Assembly (NCBI GenBank): GCA_963576565.1
Contig: OY755039.1
Location: 74,418,771 to 74,482,770, forward strand
Length of the DNA: 64,000 nt
Direction of reading: 5' to 3'
From: Aspidapion aeneum
Lineage: Eukaryota; Arthropoda; Insecta; Coleoptera; Brentidae
The notes beneath the pieces were generated by a model. That model saw nothing but the letters and a program-made list of their open reading frames with translations. It did not search any database and was not told where the DNA came from. Position numbers and translations under genes: made by a program. Each line of letters begins with the position of its first letter. Position 1 is the stretch's first letter. Shown here one piece after another: positions 51,763 through 63,039 of the stretch.

Positions 51763-52489
51763 TTTTTTTCTAATGAGCATAGGTTTTTTTTTATGTTTTA
51801 GCTAATATTTAGTATATATATATTTTTTTATTTTACAAATTTTCGGGTTTGTTTCAATTACTCGGTTAGTTAAAACACCAGTGTTTTGGCGGCCGGTTTA
51901 TGTTCACGCACAAGTGTTTTCCTTTAATTTAAGTTTTTCTCTATTTTTAATTCCCTCCCGCGCATATCCTTCTTACCCGCAATGGTCTAAATATTTGGAC
52001 ACATTAAATCCCAATGCGCAGGATCAAGACACTTCCAACATGTTCGCTTTCTAAAAAGGTCATAATTTTCCGTTCTTCCTTATTTTCAACAAAAGTTACA
52101 ACATTTTCCGATGTTTTAAACTAGAGCTAATCACTAACGAGTGCTACCTACACTTAACTTGGTAATGGTGATGCTGTGAGCAGGACCCTGCAGAAAAGAA
52201 GCAAGAAAATCGACTCGGCAAGTGCCCTAGAAATAAGCAGTTGTAGATTTCCTTAAACGAACCTATGGCATAACTTTCACCCTTTCTTTCCGATTAATGT
52301 TACGCAGTTAATTTCTTTCATACAGTCCGCTCTTCCTACCTGCTGCGTGAACATTAAACATTCGAACAATTTACCGTATTAGTATTCCTATTCCGGATAA
52401 CAAGTTCATTTAGGATTTCTTCGGTAGATTTAGTTGCCTAAAGCTTAAGAATGTAAACTGCAAACTTATTTTTTTGTATTTTCTTTCAG
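51763..52489. other. Intron 7: no feature recognised
   Basis: AT-rich intron with no coding or repeat signal that I can support. Confidence 0.4.
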
Positions 52490-52663
52490 GCTGAGCCGGA
52501 ACCAGAAATTAATATTGAACCTGTCATCCAGGAGACATTACCGGTCACCAACGAACAAGCTGTTCCAGATAAAGAATCTAATGTTCCTAAGGACCAGATA
52601 ATAGTCCCTAAAGAATCATTTTCTCCTAAACCTGAAACTGAAGTCATCAAGCCGAATGTTAAG
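52490..52663 (+). CDS. Host gene exon 7 of window
   Basis: The acceptor TTTTCTTTCAG ends at 52489 and the donor AAG|GTAAGT is at 52663/52664. It is 174 bases, phase 0 to phase 0. The 58-residue peptide starts AEPEPEINIEPVIQETLPV and has Pro/Lys/Glu repeats such as VPKDQIIVPKESFSPKPE, ending VIKPNVK. No domain recognised; the P-K-E style continues in exon 8. As a symmetric exon it could be skipped in frame. Confidence 0.75.
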
Positions 52664-52846
52664 GTAAGTTGTTTGGGGGGTTTCAGGGACTTCCAGCGGT
52701 GGCTCACCCATATTGGTTAATGACCACCAAAAATAAAGTCTCTGATAATGAATCTAAGAATCTATGATTAAATTAAAACTATTATTTCCTGTATAAGTAT
52801 TCAGAATAAACAAATAGGTAAATTTTATTATTTTTCTATCTTTTGT

Positions 52847-53333
52847 ATCGTCCTTCCTATTGGACAAGTCATATGCACTTTATGGTCAAAGCCAAGCCCA
52901 GCCCATATTTTGTCTGTTCAAGCCCTTGCGATTTCGATACTTCCCTCTCTGTCTATAAAACCATACGAACATAACATGCAGAAGTTCGGCAACGTTTGTG
53001 AAATTTTTCCGGTCAAAACAGTATTTACGCTGCCCATAAAACAGCCCTGGTATATGAATCAGTTGTTTTTATTACAGGAAACAAAAAGTTTTTAACTACA
53101 TAAAATAGAAAAAAATCACAAATAAACAAGCTGGTAAATCGTTTCTCGTCCACTAGCGTGAATACTGGGCTTTTGACCGGGAAAATCGAAAATTTCACGA
53201 ACGTTTTATAGAAAGAGTCTGACAGAAAGAAAAATACCGAAACCACAAGGGCTTGGAGGGAGACAAAATATGAGCTGCTTGCTTTGGCTTTGACTAAAAA
53301 GCGCGAATTACTTGTCCAATACGAGGGACGATC
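52847..53333. repeat. Diverged foldback with ~230-bp arms
   Basis: The left arm begins TCGTCCTTCCTATTGGACAA and contains TGGTCAAAGCCAAGC, CATATTTTGTCTG and CCGGTCAAAACAG. The right arm has these in inverted order (TGTCCAATACGAGGGACGA at the end). Identity is moderate. Nothing is encoded. It probably derives from an inverted pair of one transposon. Confidence 0.65.
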
Positions 53334-53726
53334 AAGAAGATGCTGTCATTGGAAAATAAAATTTATTAAATTTTGAATACCTAACAATAGTTTTAATTTA
53401 TTTATTATTAGATACATCATTTTGGGAGGTTATTGACCAAATGACCTAACTGTGCTCTACTTAAAGTTTACTTAAATGTGAGCGAGTTTTCCTGCTTTAG
53501 ATGTATCGCTGCTATACTCGCAGCATATATTCGACCGGACTGCCTCGATCACGGTGTATCACGAGCTTGTGGGTTCGAGTCTCATTTTTCGTATTTTATG
53601 TCCACAAAATTGATTCATTGATCCATGCATGGATGAAAAGTCCCACAATAAAGAAAAGTAAAAAGTTTACTGGTTCGTTGTAAAAATGGAAGTCAGTCCA
53701 GTTAATGCAGTATTTTTGTGTTTCAG

Positions 53727-53879
53727 GAAAGCACAAAACAAAAAGTATTTGACGGAGAAGAGCAAGATAAAGTGGCCCAGTCAACCAAAGCACATTCCCA
53801 ACCTTTGACCATTGCTGTGGAAGAAGAAAAAGAAGTAGCTCCGAAAGTAACGCACAAAGCTCAAATACCAGAAGGAGAT
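53727..53879 (+). CDS. Host gene exon 8 of window
   Basis: The acceptor TTTTTGTGTTTCAG ends at 53726 and the donor GAT|GTAAGT is at 53879/53880. It has 153 bases, phase 0 to phase 0. The 51 residues are ESTKQKVFDGEEQDKVAQST, then AHSQPLTIAVEEEKEVAPKV and THKAQIPEGD. The composition matches exon 7. It is followed by a 6.4-kb intron full of transposon relics. Confidence 0.75.
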
Positions 53880-53927
53880 GTAAGTAATATGTGTTTTTTA
53901 ATCTTCTTTTCTTTACAGTGCTGTGGT

Positions 53928-54015
53928 AGTTACTGGTACTATGTCATTCTCGGACGCCTATTCTCCACCTCTTTCAATCTAAGCAATCCCTTATTGGGTT
54001 CTCATGACTCACTAT
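53928..54015 (-). pseudogene. RTE 3'-end relic
   Basis: TCGGACGCCTATTCTCCACC followed by TCTTTCAATC matches the minus-strand 3' end of the RTE copy near 14195 (CCGACGCCTATTCTCCACCT). Only the last ~25 codons are left. Confidence 0.55.
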
Positions 54016-54074
54016 ACACTTAGATTGACATCGGAGTTTGTATTGGGTTGTCGTAACCAGGAGTTTATAAGGTA

Positions 54075-54980
54075 TTGTCAGTAGCTTTATACAACAGACT
54101 ATTGGAGTCTATTCTAAGCTTGCTAAGGGAGAATATCAATGCAGATTCCGCCCCAACAGATTTACCTAAGATCAAATATTTGTTATCAGAAAATTCTAGA
54201 AAAAGCCTATGAACACAACTTGGATGTAGATTTTAAACAGGCTTTTGATAGCGTAAATCGCGTAGGAAAAAGAAGAGGAAACCTTTGGTACTGAGGACCT
54301 TCTGAATCTGAGGTGGCCCGAAATTCTGGCCTTTGTACAGAAGACAGGCAGATTCCTTAGCGAAAAAAGGATGCAGCAGCGGGTTGCCCGGGGGTTGGCG
54401 AAAAGGGCGGTTTATGTGCCTAGTCGCCAGGCCTAAAGCCTACCCCACACTTCTACTATTACTTCTCAAAAAATAAAGAGAGATATTCTCATAATTTTCA
54501 GATACTTGGTCATAGTTTCGAGCAAGTGGAAAAGTTTATATACGTGTGAGTAAACATAAAAATCTAAGTATATAAGTCATTTACGCTAATTAAGAACTGC
54601 TCAAGTCAAATATTCTAACGGGATCTCTCAAACCAAAAATATACACTACAACTATTGGGCCAGTAGTGACATGAGTGTGAATGATTGACAAAAGCGAATA
54701 AAAAACAACTAAAAATATTTGGAAAAATTCTTCGTAAGATCTTTGAACCAGTACAGGCAGAAGATAGTTATTGGCGGATACGGATAAATTATGAATTAGA
54801 CCAACTAATCGATGGGGCAAATATCGTGAGATTCATTTAAAGTAGAAGATTAGCTTTGTTGGGACATGTACAGAGAATGGATGACACACAGAGCACCAAA
54901 AAAGAGGAGAGTAAGAGGGAGACCACGAAAAAGATGGATAGATGATGTCGAAGACGACAACAAGTAGCAGAGAGAGCCGA
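54075..54980 (+). pseudogene. Decayed non-LTR reverse transcriptase relic
   Basis: Pieces in several frames: EYQCRFRPNR with DQIFVIRKILEKAYEHNLDV and DFKQAFDSV (motif A region) at about 54130-54250, then LGHSFEQVEKFIYV at about 54505-54545, IRINYELDQLIDGANIVRFI at about 54775-54835, and RLALLGHVQRMDD at about 54850-54885. The order is that of a non-LTR reverse transcriptase C-terminal half. Many stops. Confidence 0.6.
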
Positions 54981-55487
54981 ATTAAGGGCTCTCGTTAATC
55001 TGGTTGTAATGCCACTTGAAAATAAAGAAGAACTAGAAGAGCCTGCACTTCTTGACAAATTCATGATTAAAGTAAAGCTTTGGTTTGCTGCCCGTATGCA
55101 TTTCAACCACAGACGTAGGTAGCTATTAATCCGCGAACCTGACCAATGAGATTGGATGCTTATCAGATTTTTGGTATTGTTGTTATCATTTCAGCTTTGG
55201 TCGCCCATCTATCTACATCCTATTGGTTGACATTCGGCCTTCTAGGACTTTCTTTGAGCAGGTCTTTAATATTTATCAGCCGCGCATGGTCTTACCTAGT
55301 CAGTCCTATTATGTTTTTCCTTATGTTGCAATTTATTTTGGTTTTTATAGACATATCTAAACATCATTAAACATAACTATAATAACAGGGGTCAGGGAGC
55401 TGTTGTTGATACCGCTATTTAAATTAATAAATAATTGCATCGGAGAGTGTTTTTCCTGGCTCTCTGATGCAAAAATAACCTCAAATA
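54981..55487. other. Intron 9: no gene recognised
   Basis: An open frame at 55146-55370 would give a hydrophobic peptide, but it has no support beyond being open. No repeat is recognised. Confidence 0.4.
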
Positions 55488-55590
55488 CAGGGTGTCCCAT
55501 AACTTAGGGGCCATAGTGCAGCAGGTCATAGAGGAGGTTATTTCCCAGAAAAAAGTTATATATGTATATAACATGGGGGTCAACACACAT

Positions 55591-55905
55591 TAGTCCAGTC
55601 AACGAATGGGTTGTAGAGTGCATGGAGGGGGGGAGAATTTTTCTCTCTGGGAATATGTTAAGGGTAGTCAGGACGTTAACATACTAAAAGTCCCCACTCC
55701 TAGCCCTCCCGCTTCAGTGGCGTAGGGGGGTGAAAATTTTTCAGATTTTTGCCTATAACTCAATTACGGTGTGTTGTACAAAAAAATGTTCTACTAGAAA
55801 TTAAAGAGGACTAAATTTCCCATAAAACGGTTATGCTAACCTTACCTTTAGTCATCACAGATTCTGAGACAAAGACGACGAAAATCGGTAATTTTTGAAA
55901 AAAAA
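55591..55905 (+). repeat. Left ~310-bp terminal inverted repeat
   Basis: It contains GGTTGTAGAGTGCATGGAGG, ACATACTAAAAGTCCCCACT, GTACAAAAAAATGTTCTA, TTAAAGAGGACTAAATTTCC and CGAAAATCGGTAATTTTTGA, each found inverted in 58572-58891. Confidence 0.8.
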
Positions 55906-56749
55906 ACTTTTTGCCCCATCTTTTTTCTCAAATTTGTTAATCTAACACTTTTGTTTTAAATTCTAAAAGATATTCGGTAAAAATAACAATATAAAGCATT
56001 CAATTTAAAAACATATATTTATTTATTTACTAATTTGTGCTCATAAATTAAAAGTTAGAGGCGTTTTAGTTTAAAGTTCATGTTTGTGATTTTCCACAAA
56101 AAAAAGTGTAGTTGCTTTTCGCATCATCTTTCTTTATCATCATCATAAGCCCTCGGACAAACTTCAGATTTTTGATGGTACCCTGATGGAGGTACTTCAA
56201 AAATAAGAAGTAGATATTATTACTAAGGGTTGGCATTATTGAACCACCTTAAAAGTTGGATAGGTCACTAGGCATTTATACTTGGACTATTGATTCAGGA
56301 CAAGGTTTTACAAAAAAAACTTGTACTGATTTAGGAAATTAGACTTCTAAAATTAAGTTCGTATATATTGGATTAAACATGCGTACAAATTTACATTTAT
56401 ATTGAATATGGAGCATCCAAAACCTTTACATCTTCAGGCACAGAAAGTGATGGTGACGATGATTATGTTTTTTTTTTAAATTTACAAATAAGCTAATAAA
56501 CTATACAACTAAGTACACATATGTATAAAGGAAAAGTGCATTTAGACCGATCGTCTTATATCTACTTACTATTTTACCCAATAAGCTTATAAAATACTCA
56601 GGTGTACATACCACATAAATTGCATAATATACAATTCTCTTACTTCATTTATTATACTTAGTATTTCTGGGTAGATGTTTGGTATCGTCAATTTTTTTTA
56701 GCCCTGTAAGTCCATTAATGTACGTAGTAAAATCTTTTAAGTAAAGTTC

Positions 56750-58195
56750 ATCAGATTTGTAAATTTAAGACCATTATTTTGTTTGTCTTGCTTTCTTGGG
56801 TTGCGAAAGGCCAGCTTCTGGCTTTTTTCCGGAATTTCCTTTCAGTCAATAGTTTCATATTCGTTGTTAGTTTTAAGCAATGTCGGAAGGCATTCCATGT
56901 CTTCGTCGTCTTCATTGTGATTAGGTGAAACGGACACACCATTAAAACAATTTCCCTGACAATTGTGGCATAAATGGGAACAATTTAACGACTTTTTTGC
57001 AGCTACATTTGATGCTACTGCAGTCAGTTGTGCATCTACAATAAATCATGTTCAAAATTTCTTTTGGTGTCAGAGGATGTTGGGCGAAGACTGGAACTAG
57101 ACAGTTTACTTTAAATTCCCAACCCCATAGTTCTGGAGCTAGCTAATTTCCTAACCAAAGCTGTACTTGATAATATGTTCTATACGAATGTTGTTTTGTT
57201 GCTCCTGGGAAGTGATGATAGATCAGATTTAATACTTGCTACCGATTTTAAAAATAACCGAAATCGGTATTTAGGGAATTTTCATTTGTTGGAGTGTTAT
57301 ACCATTTTAACATGCATAAATGTCCAGCATTTTCTACTTCAGCATGCGAGAAGCTGGGATTGTAGAATACTTTTGCTGATTTTTGGATTTCAGGGTGCTT
57401 TTGATAAAGCTTTAAAAATCCAAGCTCACCCCTTCGAAATGCTGCCGATGTTGAATTGCAACCAGTAAAAGCATGCAGGAACAGTATTCCTTTTAGTCCT
57501 AGCTGCTGCATCTTCCCTAATTACAGCGACATTGCATGCATTTTTTAAAGAGTTTTGAATTGCAGTGCTCACAATCAGCACATCAGCATCATCTGATGCT
57601 TGCACCATTGTGATTTCACATTCCTGAAGTTTGGAGCTTAGTAATTTTATAAGACGATCTTTGTTGTTGGTATTTGAAAGGAATTCCTGACTTACATTTA
57701 TTTGATTATGGAAAGTAAAATACATATCTACTGATTTTTTTATACAATAGCGTCTTTTTTCTTCTGCAGCCGTGGTACTCATTTCTGTTATCTTATATCC
57801 ATAAAAAACCACAGTACAAAACTTGCCTGGTGGTGGGTCTTGATGAATTTGACGTATCGATTACAAATTTCAGTAGCTGAGGATCCTCTTTGCCACACAA
57901 CTTTATGCAATAAAAACCCCTCATCAATAACCACATCATAGTTTGTCAGATCTACGTTCTCGTTTGTTGATTTAAGAAGATTAAACAAAACAGATTTTTT
58001 TGTTTTTCTCATACCACTCTCATTGAATAAGGCTATAGTAAATGGAGCCAGTGCATATCGCAAATACTCTTTTAAGTCATCATCACTTTTTTGGCTTATA
58101 GATATTCTTTGAAAGAGTAACAGAGGATCTATTGTAATGTTTTCATTATGAATTTTATAAGGTTTTTTTAGAAACTCATTCCTGGAGCAAAACAA
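56750..58195 (-). pseudogene. Transposon protein with GCxxTS motif and Cys-rich tail
   Basis: On the minus strand three open pieces run N to C: 58195-57788 (NYDVVIDEGFLLHKVVW, SATEICNRYVKFI), 57812-57426 (ITMVQASDDADVLIVSTAIQ, an acidic PIN/XPG-like strand), and 57511-57248 (FLHAFTGCNSTSAAFRRGE). About 57110-56950 then adds PLTPKEILNMIYCRC, TDCSSIKCSCKK and, after a shift, CSHLCHNCQGNCFNG, a CXC-like Cys-rich domain. Proteins with a GCDTTS-type motif followed by such a Cys cluster are common in animal repeat-rich genomes. Frameshifts lie near 57800, 57500 and 56990. The N-terminal part seems missing. Confidence 0.65.
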
Positions 58196-58571
58196 GTTTA
58201 TTTTCTCTAATTACGGTTAGTGTTCAATATTTCTACGATTTATATTGACAGAGTTAATGGGGTGGTGCTTTATAAAAACTCACCCAGTACATTACCCTAA
58301 CTTTTATCTTTTCTCACTAGGGGTGAGATTTTGTATTACTTATAAGTAATGCAAAAAGTAAATAGGAAAGTTTTTGTAATATTTGTGAAAGTTGAGAAAT
58401 TTCATTAAAAATTTCAATTTGCTCTATCTTTTGACAAGTTGAAGGTAGATTGATAATAAGTACACATTTTTAAAGAAAATTGATCGGTCTTTAACTTTTA
58501 TATTAACAAATTTCATCTAAAGTCAAAAACAGATGAACAAGCTTGATAAAAAATATGGGCCAATAATATGT

Positions 58572-58891
58572 TTTTCAAAAATTACCGATTTTCGGTAGAT
58601 CTCAGCATGTGTTTCATTAAGGTTAAAGCTAGCATAATGGTTTTGTAGGGAATTTAGTCCTCTTTAATTTTTGATAGAACATTTTTTTTGTACAACTTCG
58701 ATCGAGTTAAAGGCAAAAAACCGAAAAAGTGCACCTTTTAACCCCCCTCCGCCACTGAAGCGGGGGTGCTAGGGGTGGGGACTTTTAGTATGTTTACCTC
58801 CTAACTGCCCCAAATACATTCCTGAAGAGAAAAATTATCTCCCCCTCCATGCACTCTACAACCCCCTAATGCCCATTCATTGACTGAACTG
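58572..58891 (-). repeat. Right ~310-bp terminal inverted repeat
   Basis: The inverted partner of 55591-55905. It has an extra CATTAGGGG relative to the left copy close to its end. Confidence 0.8.
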
Positions 58892-59924
58892 CATCTGTTT
58901 TTAACATATAGGATTTTTAAAGTTAGCGAAGTGGGGCGAAAAAGGGTTTTACAAAAAAAAGAAAATCTGTCACAGCCAGGTGAATACTCAGCTAATTGTG
59001 ATTCAAAAATGTCGTATTCGTTTTTTTCATAAAATTAAAAGTTGAGGAGATACAGGCTCTCAAATTAACCCCCAAGCATGTATAAAAAATAATAATTTAA
59101 AAAAAAATTAAGATTTGCTTACTTATTCTTTTAAAAAATATCAATAATATTTTATTATGTCTCGCTAGAGACTTTATTCAGAAATATATTGGGTAAAAAT
59201 TTGTATAAAATAGTAACACATAAAAATTAATAAAAATAAAATAATACATAAGAAAAATAAAATAATAATAATAAAAAATAATAATAAGAACAATAATACA
59301 CTATAAATAAAAAATTTCTTCCAGACCAGACTCAGGCTTAATTGTGCCTAAAATTGCAGCGGCTTGTTTAGAGACTTGTTTTTATTAACAAAAAATATAA
59401 AAAAAACATTGCGTTTAATATGGCATTTATAAAAGTTTATATCAAAAAAATAGTTTTTTCTAAAAAAAATTGACAGACTCATTTTTTTCAAAATAATTTT
59501 TATTTCAGTTTATTGCTCTTGTTCTAGTACTTGACTTTACCCAATTTCATATTTTTACTGCGTTTTTTTAAAAAGTTATTATCAAAAAGTTTTAAAAATT
59601 GTCAACTTTGATGCTCTGTATCTCGACAAAGAAAGAGTTTTGGCCCATGCATTATAGGAACTTTTTTATCCGACATGAACTCCTCTATCACCTGTTGGCC
59701 TATGGCCCCTAAGTTATGGGACACCCTTTATAAAAAAGGCAACTGTCACATTTTGTGACCTATGAAAGGGTTTCGATTGTTTATCGCACGATATTTTGCT
59801 AGACAAACTACCATTTTACATTAGAAAGCATTCATCTTATTAAATCTTACCTTTTTAAGCGTCAGCAAATTGTTAATTATTACAATACATGGTCCAGTAA
59901 ATAAGAACTTTCTATAGGCGATTT

Positions 59925-60032
59925 TGGGTCTAATTTTATTCTTGATCTACATAAACGATCTTCTAAATATTGCCGAAAATGAAAATGAAACTCTTACAAA
60001 TTTTGCAGATGACACCACACCTAGTGCAAGAC
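59925..60032 (+). pseudogene. Jockey/CR1-type reverse transcriptase fragment
   Basis: A short open stretch reads GLILFLIYINDLLNIAEN and then ETLTNFADDTT, the motif pair LFLIYINDL...FADDT of non-LTR reverse transcriptases. It is cut off on both sides. Confidence 0.65.
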
Positions 60033-60298
60033 ACAGACTTAAAGACAGCGCTAGTAATGTCGGGCGAGGCACAATCGTGGACCGGCCTTAAATAAATCTG
60101 TAATATGTAGATTCGTTTTGTGGCTGATTTGTCAAAAAGTTTTTTTCTTGTTTTTTTAAGCTTTTTATTCCAATTTTTTTACAGATATTTTTTATAAACG
60201 TGGTTAAATTATCTTTTTATTTTCCGACCAATTGCTTTTGTCATTTTGTCACGTTTTATTTTATATAGTACTGTATAATATTTATTAATTTTTTTTAG
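60033..60298. other. End of intron 9, no feature
   Basis: T-rich sequence leading to the acceptor at 60297-60298. Nothing else seen. Confidence 0.4.
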
Positions 60299-60457
60299 AA
60301 TGGAAAAGGTTGCTTAAAAATGACAATCACGAAGCACTCTGACAAAATGCACTCGATCCTGAAAGTTTACGATCCTGATGAGAAGCCATCAGCAGGACAA
60401 GTCGAAGAGGTTCACGAAGAACCAATTCCTAAACTCCTGATCAAATCTAAACAGCAG
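60299..60457 (+). CDS. Host gene exon 9 of window
   Basis: The acceptor TTAATTTTTTTTAG ends at 60298 and the donor CAG|GTACGT is at 60457/60458. It has 159 bases, phase 0 to phase 0. The 53 residues include CLKMTITKHSDKMHSILKVY and DPDEKPSAGQ, then EEPIPKLLIKSKQQ. This is the least acidic, most structured-looking part of the protein, with hydrophobic/basic alternation that could be a short binding motif. It is the best segment for a family search. I do not recognise it with confidence. Confidence 0.8.
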
Positions 60458-62419
60458 GTACGTAAGTTATACTTTTAAGGGTCTGAGTCGCGCAGATACT
60501 TTCGTGTTAAACTAAGCGTTTGAAAATACACGTTTTTCTCGAAGACGTCTAAAGCTTTTTACAAAAACTTTTCTTTATTATTTGAAGTGACCTTTGGTAC
60601 AGGGACTAAAATTATTTTTTAGGTTAAAAAAAAAAACCAAAATAAGATGAAATTATGCTTATTTATAGTCAAAAATCAATCATTTTCAACTTTTTTTTCT
60701 AGGAAATAATTATTTGATTTAATCGGGGAACACTTTTCGTCCTACAAGGGACATTCCTCTAAATAAATAAAAAATGAATTTTTTAAAAATTGCAGGTCAT
60801 CTGGAAGGAAAATGTGTATTGTAAAACGCTTACAAGATCAAAAATTACCGCTTTTGTCGTCAATGAAGTGGCGACTTCTGGTCGCTAAAAATTATTTTTG
60901 AAATCAATATCCTTGTCTTTTTGGTTTTTTACGAAATTATACAGCGAATAGTACTCTCGAGAGGCCGCCTATGTAGATTAAGTTTCTATGGGTACAATAC
61001 TGGTACAGCGCTTATTTTCATAATTTAGCCATATATAATTTGCAGACACTATGCCGAGCTAAGTCTTTCCATAATAAAAATTCAAACAATACTAATCTGT
61101 CAAAAAACCACACCTGTAAAGGTACCTTTAATGCCGCTTGTTAAAATGTTATTTTCTTGGCAATTCTGGACATATCTTCTATTTAGCTTTTAAACAATTC
61201 ACTATGCGAGCTTTTAAAAACCATGTAGCACTCCGATGGCTCAGATTGGGTTTTGGTAGATACAGTGGACTATAATAAACATTGGCGCAAAAAATTCATT
61301 TAACTAGAGAAAGTAATTAATTTAAAAATTGTAGGTTAAATTTGAAAGAGAAAGAAAATGGTGATATAGCCTCATGGAGAGGGACTTACCGCTGTTTTGA
61401 AGTTCCAAAGTGCAACGTGTACACCTTTCCATAAGAGTTATGTGGCTTGAAGTTCCAACAGGATGATGGCACGATAATTTTAATTATTTGCGGAATTTTA
61501 AAGTGAATTCTCACTATTTTTTAAATTAAAATTTTAAGGTTGTCGTTTTCTAGACATGGCGACGCGCAGCACACTTTTTCTGTCTCTCAATCCTGCGCTT
61601 GCAGTTTTTCGCACAAACCGTATCACTATATTTTAAATTTTATGGATATGTAAAAACACGATAGAGGACGCTTGTAGTGCCAAAGTATATAAAAATAAAG
61701 AAATAAGAAATAAAATGATAATTCTTACATTTAGAATAGAAATTAAATTTTTTGCGTTTAATTCTCGCATTTTAATGCAATTTTGCTTTAGGTAAATTTT
61801 ATAATAACTAATAGTTGACCCATTTACTTAGGATTAATATAAATTTAAGACTAATAATTTTATGTTCAAGACAAAATTTTAGTCCATGAAAAATAAAGTA
61901 TAATTCAAAATTAAAAGAAAAATAAAGAGGTTTTTTATGGAAACCGAACAAACCTTGTATAGAAACTAAATTGCAATGCTAGGGGTGGGTCAAATAAAAA
62001 TTGTAGAAAACTTTGTTAATAAAAAACTAAAAGACACATGTCGTTTATTGAAAAAAATTATTTATAAATGAAACATGTTTTTTACATACCTTTTCTCCGC
62101 TTTAACATGATACCAATCTTATTAATTTTTCATTTGTATTTTAAAAATTATTTGCAATATTCCTTCAATTTAATTTTTATTTTATTTTAGAACTTTTTGA
62201 CCAATTTTTTTTGTACTACTGTGCGGATTTGGTGGGGGGTGTTTAACGGGGTTTTTCTCTATCTCTAGAAAAAGAGTATATGCACTTTTAGTTAATAATA
62301 ATTAGAGGATAACTGTGAGTCATTTTTCCATATTCATAACGTCCCCTAGATTTTGACCCAGATCTTCGCGTGTTGTATAATAATAATATGTAAAAAGGTT
62401 TAGAAATGTGAGTGGTACT
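60458..62419. other. Intron 10: no gene recognised
   Basis: AT-rich intron without coding signal or a clear transposon. Long A/T runs dominate. Confidence 0.4.
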
Positions 62420-62660
62420 ATTTTCGCCAAAATCGAATATATAGTTTTAAAGATATCGCGATTTTTGTAAAAATGCGTGTTATTTTTGTTGAAAGTGTTT
62501 TTGATTCATTTTCTCTCAAATTCAAAAACGATAAAACCTAAAAAATTCAAACTCTTTATAAAATATTTTGCGCTTTAAAGATAGCAGAAACTCTCAAAAA
62601 GTTTAAGGGCAACATTTTTCTCTCGCGATAATTTAAAAAATGCGGCCCTGCAGAAGTTCT
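62420..62660 (-). repeat. Dispersed repeat family R1, copy 3 (inverted)
   Basis: CGCGATTTTTGTAAAAATGC, AAAGATAGCAG, and CTCTCAAAAAGTTTAAGGGC appear in the reverse order and orientation of 12721-12990. Confidence 0.5.
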
Positions 62661-63039
62661 GAAAACCCCAAAAAAAGAGATTTGAGGCTTGAAAAAGTGG
62701 AAATTGTTCACGAAACGTCGCCAAAAACCAAAGTGTTTTCTCTACATCTACCCCTATAACCCACGAATCTAAACCTTTTAATTAATAGAAATGTTACACC
62801 ATCAAAATAAACACAAATTAAAAACTCAACAAGCTGTCAACAGAAGTCATGACCACCTCCACTGAAATAAGGACCGTAAAAATAGATTTTCGGGTCTCTT
62901 TGTTCGTTACCGGTCCCTGTTGAGACCGGAAAGTTTTCTAAAAGTAAATAACTGTAAAATGACACTTTCCGTACAGAAAATTGTACAAAAAGTATTTTTT
63001 CCAATCGGTTTGAAAAAATATTTTTATTTAAAAAAATAG

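Larger units (their letters stand above)
55591..58891 (-). mobile_element. Long-TIR DNA transposon with a Cys-rich protein
   Basis: It has about 310-bp terminal inverted repeats (55591-55905 and 58572-58891, starting TAGTCCAGTC / CAGTTCAGTC) and a 3-bp target duplication CAT (55588-55590, 58892-58894). Copy 1 of the host TIR element shows the empty site (ACACATCTG near 578-585), confirming both boundaries. The interior encodes a decayed minus-strand protein with a GCxxTS-type motif and a Cys-rich domain. A 3-bp duplication and a PIN/XPG-like nuclease would fit the Academ superfamily, but this is inference. Confidence 0.75.
55488..59727. mobile_element. TIR element (CAGGGTGTCCC family), copy 2, carrying a second transposon
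   Basis: It has the same ends as 494-1080: CAGGGTGTCCCATAACTTAG at 55488 and CTAAGTTATGGGACACCCT at 59709-59727. The flanks of a nested element (55591-58891) match the uninterrupted interior of copy 1. A further AT-rich insertion of about 200 bp (about 59173-59370) is absent from copy 1. Confidence 0.75.

Noticed and set aside
53500..53600. A tRNA-like segment with GGGTTCGAGTCTC.
   Set aside because: Only the T-arm-like word is present; I could not form acceptor, D and anticodon stems around it.
55146..55370. Open frame encoding a 74-residue hydrophobic peptide.
   Set aside because: It lies in a transposon-rich intron, has no exon-like splice context or phase fit, and no recognisable relatives. 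The hydrophobic look is expected of T-rich sequence.
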